The position numbers and the translations under genes are program-made. Of a DNA stretch of 64,000 bases, positions 32,202 through 40,830 are shown one piece after another. Location of the stretch: contig DHYU01000080.1 of NCBI GenBank assembly GCA_002415485.1, positions 57,737 to 121,736 of the forward strand. The letters run 5' to 3'. Each line of letters starts with the position of its first letter. Position 1 is the first letter of the stretch. Below the pieces are notes generated by a model, which did no database searches, was not told where the DNA came from, and was given only the letters and a program-made list of their open reading frames with translations. This stretch comes from Proteobacteria bacterium UBA5122 (GTDB lineage: Bacteria > Pseudomonadota > Gammaproteobacteria > Tenderiales > Tenderiaceae).

Positions 32202-32684
32202 ATGAGCGAGTGTTGTGTGGTGGTGGCAGATGGTGCGCGGGCAAGACTGTTTGCGTTGCAAGAGGTAGAGCTTGGCGAGATCGGGCCTAATTTGGTTGAA
32301 CTCTCCGATTTGAGCAATCCCGAATGCGAGGCTGCAGGCAAAGAGATTTGGAGCGATACGCAATCCGGTCGTAATCGTTCTCAGGCCGGGACGCATGCCT
32401 ATGATGATCACCGCGATAGTCATCGTGCTGAGCTGGCACGGCGCTTTGCCTCCAAGATCGCTGAAGCGACCACCCAGCTAGTACATGCCCAACAGGCGCG
32501 CCGCCTGGTTGTGGTGGCCGAGAGTCGCATGTTGGGTCATCTACGGCAGGCGATGCCCGTGAGCAATGGTCGCCCATTGGTCGTGGTTGAACTGGCCAAG
32601 GACCTGAGCAAACTGCCCGCGCAGGAGCTGCACTCTCATTTGACCAAAGCCGCAATCCTACCTGCGCGGGCGTTGAATTTATAA
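32202..32684 (+). CDS. Host attachment family protein (PF10116-like)
   Basis: A 160-residue soluble protein that matches the family annotated as required for attachment to host cells: CCVVVADGARARLFAL at the N-terminus, a middle polar region rich in His/Arg/Asp (AYDDHRDSHRAELARRFA), and VVVAESRMLGHLRQAM plus a C-terminal LAKDLSKLPAQELHSHL. Fold and motif order resemble the eRF1/baeRF superfamily, so ribosome-linked stress function is an alternative to attachment. GGAGG 8 bp before ATG 32202. Confidence 0.82.
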   Translation: MSECCVVVADGARARLFALQEVELGEIGPNLVELSDLSNPECEAAGKEIWSDTQSGRNRSQAGTHAYDDHRDSHRAELARRFASKIAEATTQLVHAQQARRLVVVAESRMLGHLRQAMPVSNGRPLVVVELAKDLSKLPAQELHSHLTKAAILPARALNL

Positions 32685-32709
32685 GCAGGTTGTTTGGAAG
32701 TGGAAATAA

Positions 32710-32734
32710 AAAAGGAGCCGTAAAGGCTCCTTTT
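32710..32734 (+). terminator. Intrinsic terminator
   Basis: Stem GGAGCC / GGCTCC, extended by A/T pairs, with a GTAAA loop and T-run; ends the plus-strand run before the tRNA. Confidence 0.85.
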
Positions 32735-32741
32735 GAGTATC

Positions 32742-32815
32742 TGGAGCGGGTGATGGGAATCGAACCCACGTATGCAGCTTGGGAAGCTGCCGTTCTACCA
32801 TTGAACTACACCCGC
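32742..32815 (-). tRNA. tRNA-Gly(CCC)
   Basis: A complete 74-nt cloverleaf on the minus strand. Acceptor GCGGGTG pairs with CACCCGC; the anticodon stem GCAGC / GCTGC encloses the loop TTCCCAA with anticodon CCC; the T-loop GTTCGATTC is present and CCA is encoded. It reads GGG glycine codons. Confidence 0.95.
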
Positions 32816-32955
32816 ACTGATGTTGCTTGCGGAGCGTATTTTAACAGGAATCAATAATAACTGTAGTGTTCTGAAATCAATCGGTGATTCAGAGATGAAG
32901 GCGGGGTGTTTTTCTGGTGTGCAGGGGGAGGCTTGGTCTTCCATGTTTTGGGTGG

Positions 32956-34485
32956 TTACAGGTAGGAACAGGTGTCTTTGTTAGCCAGCTGTACCAACCC
33001 CCAGCCAAACTGCGGGTCTTTGCCGGGATCACCTAGGTCTTTTGCATTTTTTTCAATTTGGCGTGGATTTTGGGTATGCCCAAGCATGGCGATAGCGGCG
33101 CTAACCCAGGGGGCGGCTATGGAGCTGCCAGACATATATAGCCCCTTGTGGTTGGCTGCATCGGCGACCCATATGTCAACGCCGGGGGCCGCCAGGTCGA
33201 TGTGATCCCCTTGTGTCGCATTGCGTGCGAGCCGTAAGCGGGAATCTATCGCAGAGACTGCGATGACGGATGGATAGGCCGCCGGGTAGACTGGACTGTT
33301 GCCGCCTGTATTGCCTCCCGCTGCAACAATGGTGCTTTTTAAGGTGGTTCTTTCCACAGCCTTTTGTAATAAGCGATTGTGTGGGCCACTTAGACTCAAA
33401 TTGATGACATCCACCTTTTTCTCCAAGAGCCAATTGAGCCCCAATAACATGGCCTCAACCGAGGCTGCAGGTGTGTTTTGGTTTTTCATGATGACGGCAT
33501 TGAATAGCTGGGCGTTGGGGAGTAGTGGTTGGGTGAGAGACAAAGAGGGGTCAAAGGCCAGCCATATGGATGCAATTGCGGTGGCGTGTTGATGCGGGGC
33601 TTTTTGTTGATCGTTGCGAATAAAGGTTTGTTGGTGGATTCGCTGATTTGCTAGCGCTGGATGCTCGATGTCGATAGGGCCATCCATCATTCCAATTTTT
33701 ACCCGATCGCAGTTAATGTTGACTGGTGACGACGTAAGTTGAATAAAACTGTCGTTTGGGCTGGTCTGAGGACTGCTTTGTGTACGATAGAAGTGATTTA
33801 GATCTGCATGGAGGTCGGGAAATTTTTGCTGAATTTGGTTCAATACATCATTTGCCGGGCGCTCCGGCAATTGAAATACACTTATGACCATGCCAAGGAA
33901 AGGGAGTCGCTTGCGTTTTAGCAGCCGGGCATTGAAGGCATTTAAATGGTTCGCAATTTCACGAGCTTGTTCCATGGTGTCGCTGCTAATGACGATTTCA
34001 TTAGGGATATAGGTCTCCAGGCTCTCGTCGCCAGGGAAGAGTTTAAGGTTGGCGTTATCACGAAAGCGATCAGGCAGAAGGCCGGAGCTTTGCTCAATGT
34101 ACTGACTGCGTTGTTCAGATAACGATGGCTGTTTGACTGTCGGCGATGGTCCGATACTTATGTTTGGGGCATGGGGGGGCGAGGGTGGTTGTTCCGTGCC
34201 TGAAGTCGACCAAGGTCCGGCGGCGGGCTGCGTTGTCATCTCGCTTGAAGGTCTTGGCGCTGCTTGTGTTTCAGTTCTGATGTCTTGCCCGGTAGTGTCC
34301 TGTTTAACCGGGGCTGTAGTATCAACTTTGGTTGTAGGTGATGGTGCAGTTGTGGCTGTTTCGACAACGGTGGCCTGGGTTCTATCAGTAATGGCACCAG
34401 TGACCGCCGGATCACTGTTTTGGGCTACAGCAGCAGAGGGTAAACATGCAGCGATTATCACGAACCATTTAAATGTTTTGAACAT
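32956..34485 (-). CDS. Secreted S8 family serine peptidase (subtilase)
   Basis: A 509-residue exported protease: signal peptide (residues 1-22), a Thr/Pro/Ser-rich linker to about residue 115, an alpha/beta segment at about 160-225 resembling a subtilase propeptide, then the peptidase domain. The catalytic triad is Asp268 (IGMMDGP), His300 (HATAIA, instead of the usual HGTHVA) and Ser455 (MSGSSIAAP); Asn392 in AAGGN supplies the oxyanion hole. Last gene of the ECF operon; its start lies inside the 3' end of the anti-sigma gene (17-bp overlap). Inferred to act on operon products or on the anti-sigma pathway. Start could be TTG 34491. Confidence 0.88.
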   Translation of the reverse strand: MFKTFKWFVIIAACLPSAAVAQNSDPAVTGAITDRTQATVVETATTAPSPTTKVDTTAPVKQDTTGQDIRTETQAAPRPSSEMTTQPAAGPWSTSGTEQPPSPPHAPNISIGPSPTVKQPSLSEQRSQYIEQSSGLLPDRFRDNANLKLFPGDESLETYIPNEIVISSDTMEQAREIANHLNAFNARLLKRKRLPFLGMVISVFQLPERPANDVLNQIQQKFPDLHADLNHFYRTQSSPQTSPNDSFIQLTSSPVNINCDRVKIGMMDGPIDIEHPALANQRIHQQTFIRNDQQKAPHQHATAIASIWLAFDPSLSLTQPLLPNAQLFNAVIMKNQNTPAASVEAMLLGLNWLLEKKVDVINLSLSGPHNRLLQKAVERTTLKSTIVAAGGNTGGNSPVYPAAYPSVIAVSAIDSRLRLARNATQGDHIDLAAPGVDIWVADAANHKGLYMSGSSIAAPWVSAAIAMLGHTQNPRQIEKNAKDLGDPGKDPQFGWGLVQLANKDTCSYL

Positions 34486-35059
34486 GTGCAATTATTTTGG
34501 AATGGTTGCGCAGGGTGTCAGCAGTTTTGTCATTGATTTGTGCGCTGGTCACTGTATAGAGACCTGCAGCGCTTGGGCCATCTATAACTCTTAAGTCATA
34601 TTGCAATAACAAATGTTGAATGTCGGATGCGGTCGCCGCGTCATGAAATTTGATTCTAAGTACAGTGCTGTATCCCACGCTGGATGCCATTTCGTAGCCA
34701 CTATGTTCTGTGTTGGGTAGGACAATGAATACTGTTTGCGCGATCAAAATGAGTGAAGCTGCGATTGCAGCAGGGCGCCAGAAGCGTTGAATCCGGTTCT
34801 GCTTTTGTTCTGAATGGATGTCGCGTTTCAGGCGCTGCCAGGCAAGTTCACGCGGTGCCTGTGGCAGGTCTTGTGATTTTACATGTTGTCGTAAGGCCTC
34901 TAGGAAGGCCTTGTCCTGTTGTAACTCCTTCGATCCCTTAAGGTTTGCTTCTATTTCCTTGAGCTCGTGTTCCGGTAGGCTATTGTTGACCAGCCATGGT
35001 AGAGCATAGTTTTCGCTGTCTTGGTTGTCCGAAGATGAACCTTTGTCACGAGTAGTCAT
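34469..35059 (-). CDS. Putative anti-sigma factor, single-pass
   Basis: A 196-residue protein with a soluble N-terminal half (ALPWLVNNSLPEHELKEIEA, a pattern seen in anti-sigma N-domains without a zinc finger), one membrane helix at about residues 96-113 (PAAIAASLILIAQTVFIVL) and a periplasmic domain of about 80 residues containing VLRIKF and RVIDGPSAAGLYTV. That last domain resembles subtilase propeptide-like folds. It starts 14 bp inside the sigma factor gene, the usual sigma/anti-sigma coupling. Role from context and topology, not from a catalytic motif. Confidence 0.8.
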   Translation of the reverse strand: MTTRDKGSSSDNQDSENYALPWLVNNSLPEHELKEIEANLKGSKELQQDKAFLEALRQHVKSQDLPQAPRELAWQRLKRDIHSEQKQNRIQRFWRPAAIAASLILIAQTVFIVLPNTEHSGYEMASSVGYSTVLRIKFHDAATASDIQHLLLQYDLRVIDGPSAAGLYTVTSAQINDKTADTLRNHSKIIAHVQNI

Positions 35060-35621
35060 AGGTGATATCTCCTTGCGTAAGCCTTTGAATGCACTGACGC
35101 AGTTTTTCTTTGGCGTGGAAGATTCGTGACTTTATTGTGCCGACGGGTAGCGCAATAATCTCAGCGATCTCGGGATAGCCAAGGTCTTCGAAAAACACCA
35201 GATGGACGATCTCTTTATGGCTAGATGAAAGCTTTTGCATGCAGTTATCAAGAAAGGCGGAATGTTGTTCAGCGTTGATCTCGCATGCGATGCTTGGTGT
35301 TTCATCTTCAAGAGAGTCATTCAGTTCTTCTCCGCTATGTCGTTTGTTGCGACGATAGTGGTCCAATAGTTTGTGGCGGGCAATGCCGATCAGCCAGGTG
35401 CTGATTTTAGACTTGCCTTGAAAGCTTTGTGGTTTGCGCCAGACGTCGAGCATGACCTCGTTCAGTATTTCTGATGCGATGCTTTCTTCATTGCAATGGC
35501 TGAAGATATAACGATAGACAGTGTTGGCATTGTCATCAAAAAATATCTTCATTGCCTTCTCACTGCCATTGGCGATATGGGCTAGAAGGTCTGTAGGTGC
35601 CGAGGTTTGGGGGGGGGTCAT
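35046..35621 (-). CDS. ECF sigma-70 factor
   Basis: A 191-residue extracytoplasmic-function sigma factor. Region 2 spans about residues 25-95 with VYRYIFSHCNEESIASEILN, EVMLDVWR and FQGKSKISTWLIGIARHKLLD; region 4 spans about 130-180 with IVHLVFFEDLGYPEIAEIIA and GTIKSRIFHAKEKLR. Regions 1.1 and 3 are absent, as expected. The ATG overlaps the upstream gene stop (ATGA) and the 3' end overlaps the anti-sigma gene. It probably directs its own operon; see the candidate promoter at 40341. Confidence 0.92.
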   Translation of the reverse strand: MTPPQTSAPTDLLAHIANGSEKAMKIFFDDNANTVYRYIFSHCNEESIASEILNEVMLDVWRKPQSFQGKSKISTWLIGIARHKLLDHYRRNKRHSGEELNDSLEDETPSIACEINAEQHSAFLDNCMQKLSSSHKEIVHLVFFEDLGYPEIAEIIALPVGTIKSRIFHAKEKLRQCIQRLTQGDITYDYS

Positions 35622-36850
35622 GGCGTTTGAATCTCGAACAATTTGCTTTGACCAACGATTCGTCCATCATCTGAAAGTGCGATTACGCGCCAATAATAGG
35701 ACTGGCCAATCTTCAGGTGTGCCCATGATGCGTTGCCTAGGATAACAGTTGTTTTGTTGGCTGGAATGATGACGCCGGTGACCGGGCGAGGATAAAGGTT
35801 GCTGACCAGATAATTGCTGATCTGCGGAGAGTCATAAATTTCTAACTGATAGGCGGTAGCGCCAGGGATCGGCAGCCAGCGGAATTCGGTTTGAGGGGAA
35901 ATCAGCGCGTTCAGCGGCGGGTGCTGGACATTCATTAAATCTGGCTCGGTTGTCATCACATTCTGGGTGTTGGATTTGACTGAGTAGCGTAGTTCATCCG
36001 ATGTGATGCCAGGGCTGGGCTGGGTGATTTTCAGGCGCAGTAAATATTCACCTGTTTGACGGCTTGGTAAGGAGGGGCTGCTAATGGTGATCTTGCCGCC
36101 AGCAAGTAAATGTTGAAGGTGGGTTTCGATCGGACGGAAATTGGGCTGACCCATCGTGCTCGGTGGAGTTGCCACTTCCCAGGTGTAGCTGATTACACCA
36201 CTGCCAGTGTAATTGATGACCGCATAGGCACCGAACTCAGTTTCAGTATCAACGATGACGCTGCGGCGCTCGTTATCAAAGCGTAATTGTGTTCGATTGA
36301 TACGCAAATGTGAGGTGTTGCTCAGCGGTGATGTATTTTGATTGGCGTTAGTGTTATTGGAAACGCTGCCGCTGGCATTGGTTGCTGGCGCACTAGATGC
36401 GCTATCAGTGCTCTGAATGCTGAATCTGACGACGGCAGTTTTTTGAGAGCCATCTTCTGAATTGGAGAAGGTGCGTTCATAGAAAAAAACATTTTCACCC
36501 TGATTCTGTAATTCACGAATGATTGCCAGAGGAATCTGCAATGATTCACGCATGCTAAAGGTGTAATCGCCACCAGCAGGGATGGTTAAAGTGTTGACGA
36601 TTTCTGCGGAGACCCGCTGCAGAACTTGCCCGCTCGGGGTTTTAAATATGCCCAGGCTAGAAAATACTTTCACAGTATTGGCCCTTGGGACGGTTTTAAT
36701 TACCTGCCAGTTGATAGTGCTGCTGCCTGGTGTGTTTACCTGCACGCTGGCGGGAATATTGTTGCCTGTGGCCGAAGTGATGGTGGCATGGCTGGTGGTG
36801 CTAAATAGCACCAGGGCTAGGCTAATAAATGTGAAGTAGGCTTTCATCAT
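35618..36850 (-). CDS. Secreted surface protein with Fn3-like C-terminus
   Basis: A 410-residue exported protein. Signal peptide MMKAYFTFISLALVLFSTTS, then a beta-rich body with an Asn/Ser/Thr linker at about residues 155-185. The C-terminal 100 residues (FRWLPIPGATAYQLEIYDSP, then YYWRVIALSDDGRIVGQSKL) look like a fibronectin-III or Ig-like domain. No enzymatic motif. ATG 36850 is preferred to TTG 36862. Lies 8 bp after the beta-barrel gene and overlaps the sigma gene by 4 bp. Function unknown; inferred cell-surface component. Confidence 0.75.
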   Translation of the reverse strand: MMKAYFTFISLALVLFSTTSHATITSATGNNIPASVQVNTPGSSTINWQVIKTVPRANTVKVFSSLGIFKTPSGQVLQRVSAEIVNTLTIPAGGDYTFSMRESLQIPLAIIRELQNQGENVFFYERTFSNSEDGSQKTAVVRFSIQSTDSASSAPATNASGSVSNNTNANQNTSPLSNTSHLRINRTQLRFDNERRSVIVDTETEFGAYAVINYTGSGVISYTWEVATPPSTMGQPNFRPIETHLQHLLAGGKITISSPSLPSRQTGEYLLRLKITQPSPGITSDELRYSVKSNTQNVMTTEPDLMNVQHPPLNALISPQTEFRWLPIPGATAYQLEIYDSPQISNYLVSNLYPRPVTGVIIPANKTTVILGNASWAHLKIGQSYYWRVIALSDDGRIVGQSKLFEIQTP

Positions 36851-36858
36851 TTTGATTC

Positions 36859-38907
36859 TCAATTCTGACGTTTTGTTGATAACGATGCAGTCAAACTAAT
36901 GAATATTTGATAATCATCGTTGTCCATGCTGCGATCTAGACGGTTTTCAAAGTCGTTGGCTTGTGCGCTTAGACCAAGATCAAAACCGAAGTCATTGTGA
37001 TCGGCTTGTTTTAGCATCCAGTTGATCGATATCACGGTAGATTCTGTCTGCTCATCCTGTAGGTCGTTACTGATTTCGTATTGGTTCAAACGATATTCCA
37101 GTGATGTGGTCAGGCGGCGATTAAAGGCATAATGGCTGGCGATGACCTGCCATTCGCTATTGAGCGCCGCTTGATGCACGCCAAGATAATCGGTTTCCTG
37201 CCATTTGTAGCGAGGATTGAGAGACCATTGGTCAGTACTGTATGAGAGTACGGTTTCGATGCTGTCGGACTCACTATCATTGTTGTTATAACTATGGTCT
37301 TGATAGTTCGACTGGCCAAGGACCACTCCCCAATAACCCCACAGGTAGTTCAGATTGAGGTTGCTGTTCCAGTAGTCGGTTTGATTGTCGACGGGGGGGG
37401 AGATGGATACCTCAGGGCTTTTGATCTGCGCTTGAGTTTGTTCGCCCAGCGTCAGGCTTAGGTAGGGGGTGCCCCAAAAGCCAGGGTCTCTGATTATCGG
37501 GGACCAGCTGGTGGTGATGTTGTTTTGTTCGGTTTTAATGGTTGGTAAAATCGACAGATCTTCTACGTTGTCATGTTGTTGAATCAGATTGATCTGAAGA
37601 CCTAGACTTTTCCATTGAGTCGCGGCAAACAGTCGCTGTTGATCTTTGTCATTGACTAGGCTGTCGTTGGCGAGGCTCTTAAAAAAAGTGCCGATGGTCT
37701 GTGTTTCAATGCCAGTGTTCCAATAGAGGCCGTTTGCCAAGGTGTCTTGCACGCTGGCCGACAGTACGTGGGCGTAATCCTTTTCTGCATCCAGTTGATC
37801 CAGGTTGCTGTAGTCAAATTCTGTTTCAGCATACTCTCCGTACAGCGTCAAATGTTGGTCGAAGAGTTTTGATGTAATACCGATAGAATGACTGTTGCCC
37901 TGTTCAACATTATTAATTTGTGGTTCCCAAAAATCGGGCGTGCTGCGTTTTCCGCTGAGACTAATGATGCCAACGTGGAACTGGTCGGCTTTGCCTGGGA
38001 TAGGGTTGCTTTCCAGTAATGCGCCGCTGACACGATTTTTATTGTCACTGATGCCTAGCCCTTCGCCAAAGCCATCTAGATCGTCACTGGCAAAACTGAA
38101 AACAGTTGCCTGGCTTTGTAGTTCAGGCGCCTTACCTTGTATCGATAGGCCGCGGCGATGAAAGTTTTCCAAAACTAGGCTGTGTTGGCGTAGGTCGTGA
38201 TGACCAATCTTGGCGCCGATGTATTGACTCTCCGTGGCGACGACAAAATCACCAACGTCAAGTGTGCGTGCATCATCGTACTCGCTGTTGCGACTGTTAT
38301 AGAAGAAGTCAAACTGACCATCGGTTTGCCAATTCTCAGTGCTGGTGCTAAAGCCGACGATACTGCTGCCTTGTCCTTGCATGCGGTCCGGCATGGGGGG
38401 CGCGATATTGTCTTCAGCAGCCCGATAGATAGCGCTGAGTTGTGAGTTAGTACTGAAATTGTAACTGTGTAATAGATCGCTGGAACGCACATCAATATTC
38501 CATGCCGCCATTTCTTCCACTTCACCGTCAGCACTAAAATGGACCAAACGTAACAAGTGACTGCCGGGCTCCAGTTTTTGGATTGGCCTGAAGGCGATTT
38601 GCTTCCCCTCCTGGCTTAGCATTTCGGTGATGTTGATGGCGTTAAGCTCGACAATCATCTCTTCAGCGGCAATTAGGCGCAGGACATCATCTGTTAGCTC
38701 AATTTTGATAGCTTCGTTATCTAGCCAGTATTGGGTGTTCTTCGCTGGCACTAAGGTGGCTGCAGCATGAGCTGTGAGCGGTAGTGCACAACTGGCTAGG
38801 AGTGTCAGCATAAATGTGCTGAGTTGTTTGATGGTAGTGGGGCCGAATGTCGGCCCCTGTGTTGTTGAAGAATGATGAGTCACAGGCGGTTCCTTGTTTT
38901 CCGTCAT
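36859..38907 (-). CDS. Outer membrane beta-barrel protein of the ECF operon
   Basis: A 682-residue exported protein. A hydrophobic signal (FMLTLLASCALPLTAHA) follows an unusually long polar n-region of about 30 residues, so the true start may be nearer to it. Residues about 50-145 form a small soluble domain; from about 150 to the end alternate strand-like segments with aromatic girdles (YWNSNLNLNYLWGYWGVVLG) suggest a barrel of 20 or more strands. The chain ends LTASLSTKRQN, without the usual terminal Phe. Possible secretion pore or anchor for neighbours; no family recognised. Confidence 0.75.
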   Translation of the reverse strand: MTENKEPPVTHHSSTTQGPTFGPTTIKQLSTFMLTLLASCALPLTAHAAATLVPAKNTQYWLDNEAIKIELTDDVLRLIAAEEMIVELNAINITEMLSQEGKQIAFRPIQKLEPGSHLLRLVHFSADGEVEEMAAWNIDVRSSDLLHSYNFSTNSQLSAIYRAAEDNIAPPMPDRMQGQGSSIVGFSTSTENWQTDGQFDFFYNSRNSEYDDARTLDVGDFVVATESQYIGAKIGHHDLRQHSLVLENFHRRGLSIQGKAPELQSQATVFSFASDDLDGFGEGLGISDNKNRVSGALLESNPIPGKADQFHVGIISLSGKRSTPDFWEPQINNVEQGNSHSIGITSKLFDQHLTLYGEYAETEFDYSNLDQLDAEKDYAHVLSASVQDTLANGLYWNTGIETQTIGTFFKSLANDSLVNDKDQQRLFAATQWKSLGLQINLIQQHDNVEDLSILPTIKTEQNNITTSWSPIIRDPGFWGTPYLSLTLGEQTQAQIKSPEVSISPPVDNQTDYWNSNLNLNYLWGYWGVVLGQSNYQDHSYNNNDSESDSIETVLSYSTDQWSLNPRYKWQETDYLGVHQAALNSEWQVIASHYAFNRRLTTSLEYRLNQYEISNDLQDEQTESTVISINWMLKQADHNDFGFDLGLSAQANDFENRLDRSMDNDDYQIFISLTASLSTKRQN

Positions 38908-38919
38908 GGTTCTCGAAAA

Positions 38920-40302
38920 TTAGCGACCGCTGGGGTCTAGTGTCGGGACCTCGTCAGTGCTTCTGCTTGGGAGGGTACGGGCAGGTGTGCTGTTATCACT
39001 GCTTGCACGTTCTGGTTTTGTTTCTGTCGTCGCGCGTTCGGGTTTGTTATCACGCGTAGGTTCAGCTCGCTCTGGCTGGTGTTCGCGATTCGGCTCGGCA
39101 TGTTGTGCCCGTGAGCTTTCCTCGCGAGAGGGTTGTTCAGCGCGTGGAGGTGTGGTTTGTTGTTGTATTCTTGGATCAGCCTGTTGATTGCCTTGGTGTT
39201 GTGTTGGGGCTTGAATCTGCATGGGTTTGGGCAGGGATTGCGGTGACAAGATGTTTTGCCCGCTTGTGTGTGGTGTAGATTTGCATTGCACAACGAAATT
39301 GGCCTGGGCGGAGCTGACTGTGTTTGGCTCTAGCACTTCTAACTGTGCCCAGCCCTGAAAGCTGAAATTCATGTTGTAGTTAAAAATCTGTTGTACCGGC
39401 TTGGTGCCAGCGCTATCGAAACTTAGGGTTTGGGTGTTGGTGGTGGTGCCTTTGAAGTCTTTGAAGCGGTATTTCACACTTGTCGCACCTGTGGTGGTGA
39501 TCGCTCCTGCAAATACCACTGATGCTGGGCAGTTTTGATACGTTTGTCCCTGAACGGTTTCCAGTTTTGCTTGGCTAACGTGAGTCGGTGTTTGGACGTT
39601 ATTGGCATTGGCGATAGGGCCCTTCGGTTGGGCCTGAATGTTCATGCCGCCCCCCCAGCCACCACCTTCGGCTTTTTTACAGATGATGATTAGTTCTTTA
39701 TTGAGACTATCAAGACCGTAAGAATGTATGTCGTTTTTGCCACAAGCCGCATAGCTCTGCAGGGTGAGTGGTACTTTTATCGTGTGCTGGCTGTTGAAGA
39801 ATTGTTGTTTAGAGACGCCTTGTCCAAGTTTTTCTTGTAACAGTGCGTTACAGGCCTGAACGGGGTCTGGGATGGAGTTGTTGTTGGCAAATACGTTTAA
39901 AGGAATATCTAATTTAACATCCGTATAAGGGATTTGTTTTTTAAGCAGGTAATAGAACGGAAGAGGGCTTGTAGATATTCCACCAGCTTCTCCTAGTAGT
40001 TCGTTGCCAACTGCTTTATTTATTATGCTCCAGTTTTGATTAAAGGTAACTGCAAGTTCTTTTAAGGCGTAATCGTTGCCTTTGCACCCAGCCTTAACTT
40101 CAGTATAAAAAGGGACGCTGTTTTGAGTCGTGGCGGTGAATTGATTGCCGTTATTGTTGACGTGAATCTTGCCTTCATCTATATGGATGCCGCCAGATTG
40201 CAGGTTGATAAAGTCGACCTTTGAACCCGCGTTGGCCGGCAATGGCAGAGCCAGTCCCAGGCTGATGGCGGCGATAATGGCGTGTTGTCGAGTGTTGTTC
40301 AT
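38920..40302 (-). CDS. Secreted protein with Arg/Glu/Pro-rich C-terminal tail
   Basis: First gene of the ECF operon, 460 residues. Signal peptide MNNTRQHAIIAAISLGLALP, then LPANA cleavage. Residues about 25-345 form an ordered part with six or more cysteines and beta-strand-like segments. The last 115 residues are low complexity: Gln/Pro-rich, then repeats of PERA, PTRD and EPNR type, strongly charged and probably disordered. GGGAG precedes ATG 40302; an extension to 40368 is unlikely. No family recognised; I infer an abundant secreted or surface-bound protein. Confidence 0.72.
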   Translation of the reverse strand: MNNTRQHAIIAAISLGLALPLPANAGSKVDFINLQSGGIHIDEGKIHVNNNGNQFTATTQNSVPFYTEVKAGCKGNDYALKELAVTFNQNWSIINKAVGNELLGEAGGISTSPLPFYYLLKKQIPYTDVKLDIPLNVFANNNSIPDPVQACNALLQEKLGQGVSKQQFFNSQHTIKVPLTLQSYAACGKNDIHSYGLDSLNKELIIICKKAEGGGWGGGMNIQAQPKGPIANANNVQTPTHVSQAKLETVQGQTYQNCPASVVFAGAITTTGATSVKYRFKDFKGTTTNTQTLSFDSAGTKPVQQIFNYNMNFSFQGWAQLEVLEPNTVSSAQANFVVQCKSTPHTSGQNILSPQSLPKPMQIQAPTQHQGNQQADPRIQQQTTPPRAEQPSREESSRAQHAEPNREHQPERAEPTRDNKPERATTETKPERASSDNSTPARTLPSRSTDEVPTLDPSGR

Positions 40303-40340
40303 GGCGTGCTCCCGGGTGTTGTTTGTCCGACTTGTCTGTC

Positions 40341-40366
40341 TGTCGTTGCAAATGGGAAGGCGGTTC
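40341..40366 (-). promoter_or_regulatory. Candidate ECF-type promoter of the 40302-32956 operon
   Basis: On the minus strand GAACC (40366-40362) and CGACA (40345-40341) are separated by 16 bp. This matches the AAC-containing -35 and CGxC-like -10 layout of many ECF promoters. Transcription would start about 30 nt before the first gene. Confidence 0.4.
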
Positions 40367-40550
40367 AAAGTTTTTTTCGATCTTTTACTGGTCGTAATCC
40401 TTGTTGGCTAGTATGGCACTCGCTTGCGCGGAGTGTCCATGCTGCCAAAGTGGTAATTGTGGAGACTGGTGTTGCCTGGTCGGGTGGCCTTCGATTTGTG
40501 CCTGGATATAGTAAAATCGCAAGATCTTAAGGTCAGTGGTAGGAGTTTTT

Positions 40551-40751
40551 ATGGAGATTCTGGTCAACGGTGACGCTCGCGAAGTGGCAGCACCGTATAC
40601 GGTGGCGGACCTGGTGGCGGAGCTGGGTTTGCAGGGCCGTCGCTTGGCGGTGGAGGTGAATCTGGATATCGTGCCGCGCAGCCGGCATGAGGCGCACCAG
40701 TTGCGGGCGGGCGATCGGGTTGAGATTGTGCATGCGATTGGTGGCGGCTAG
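40551..40751 (+). CDS. thiS: Sulfur carrier protein ThiS
   Basis: Ubiquitin-like carrier that, as a C-terminal thiocarboxylate, donates sulfur for the thiazole ring of thiamine. The 66 residues end in the required Gly-Gly (HAIGGG), with VADLVAELGL and RLAVEVNLDIVPR typical of the family. TAGGAG lies 6 bp before ATG 40551. Followed by its partner thiG. Confidence 0.95.
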   Translation: MEILVNGDAREVAAPYTVADLVAELGLQGRRLAVEVNLDIVPRSRHEAHQLRAGDRVEIVHAIGGG

Positions 40752-40789
40752 CGGTCGCACTGGGGCCGCCCGGCCGCGTCTTGCTGGGG

Positions 40790-40795
40790 TATAAT
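40790..40795 (+). promoter_or_regulatory. Possible -10 element upstream of thiG
   Basis: A perfect TATAAT sits 36 bp before thiG, but I see no convincing -35 at 16-18 bp. thiG may have its own start in addition to read-through from thiS. Confidence 0.3.
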
Positions 40796-40830
40796 CCCCG
40801 CTTCGTTTTTCCCGTAACACAGGATTTTTT

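Noticed and set aside
32742..32815. tRNA-Gly as an integration site for the adjacent island
   Set aside because: The tRNA is complete, and I see no integrase and no duplicated tRNA 3' end on the far side of the ECF operon.
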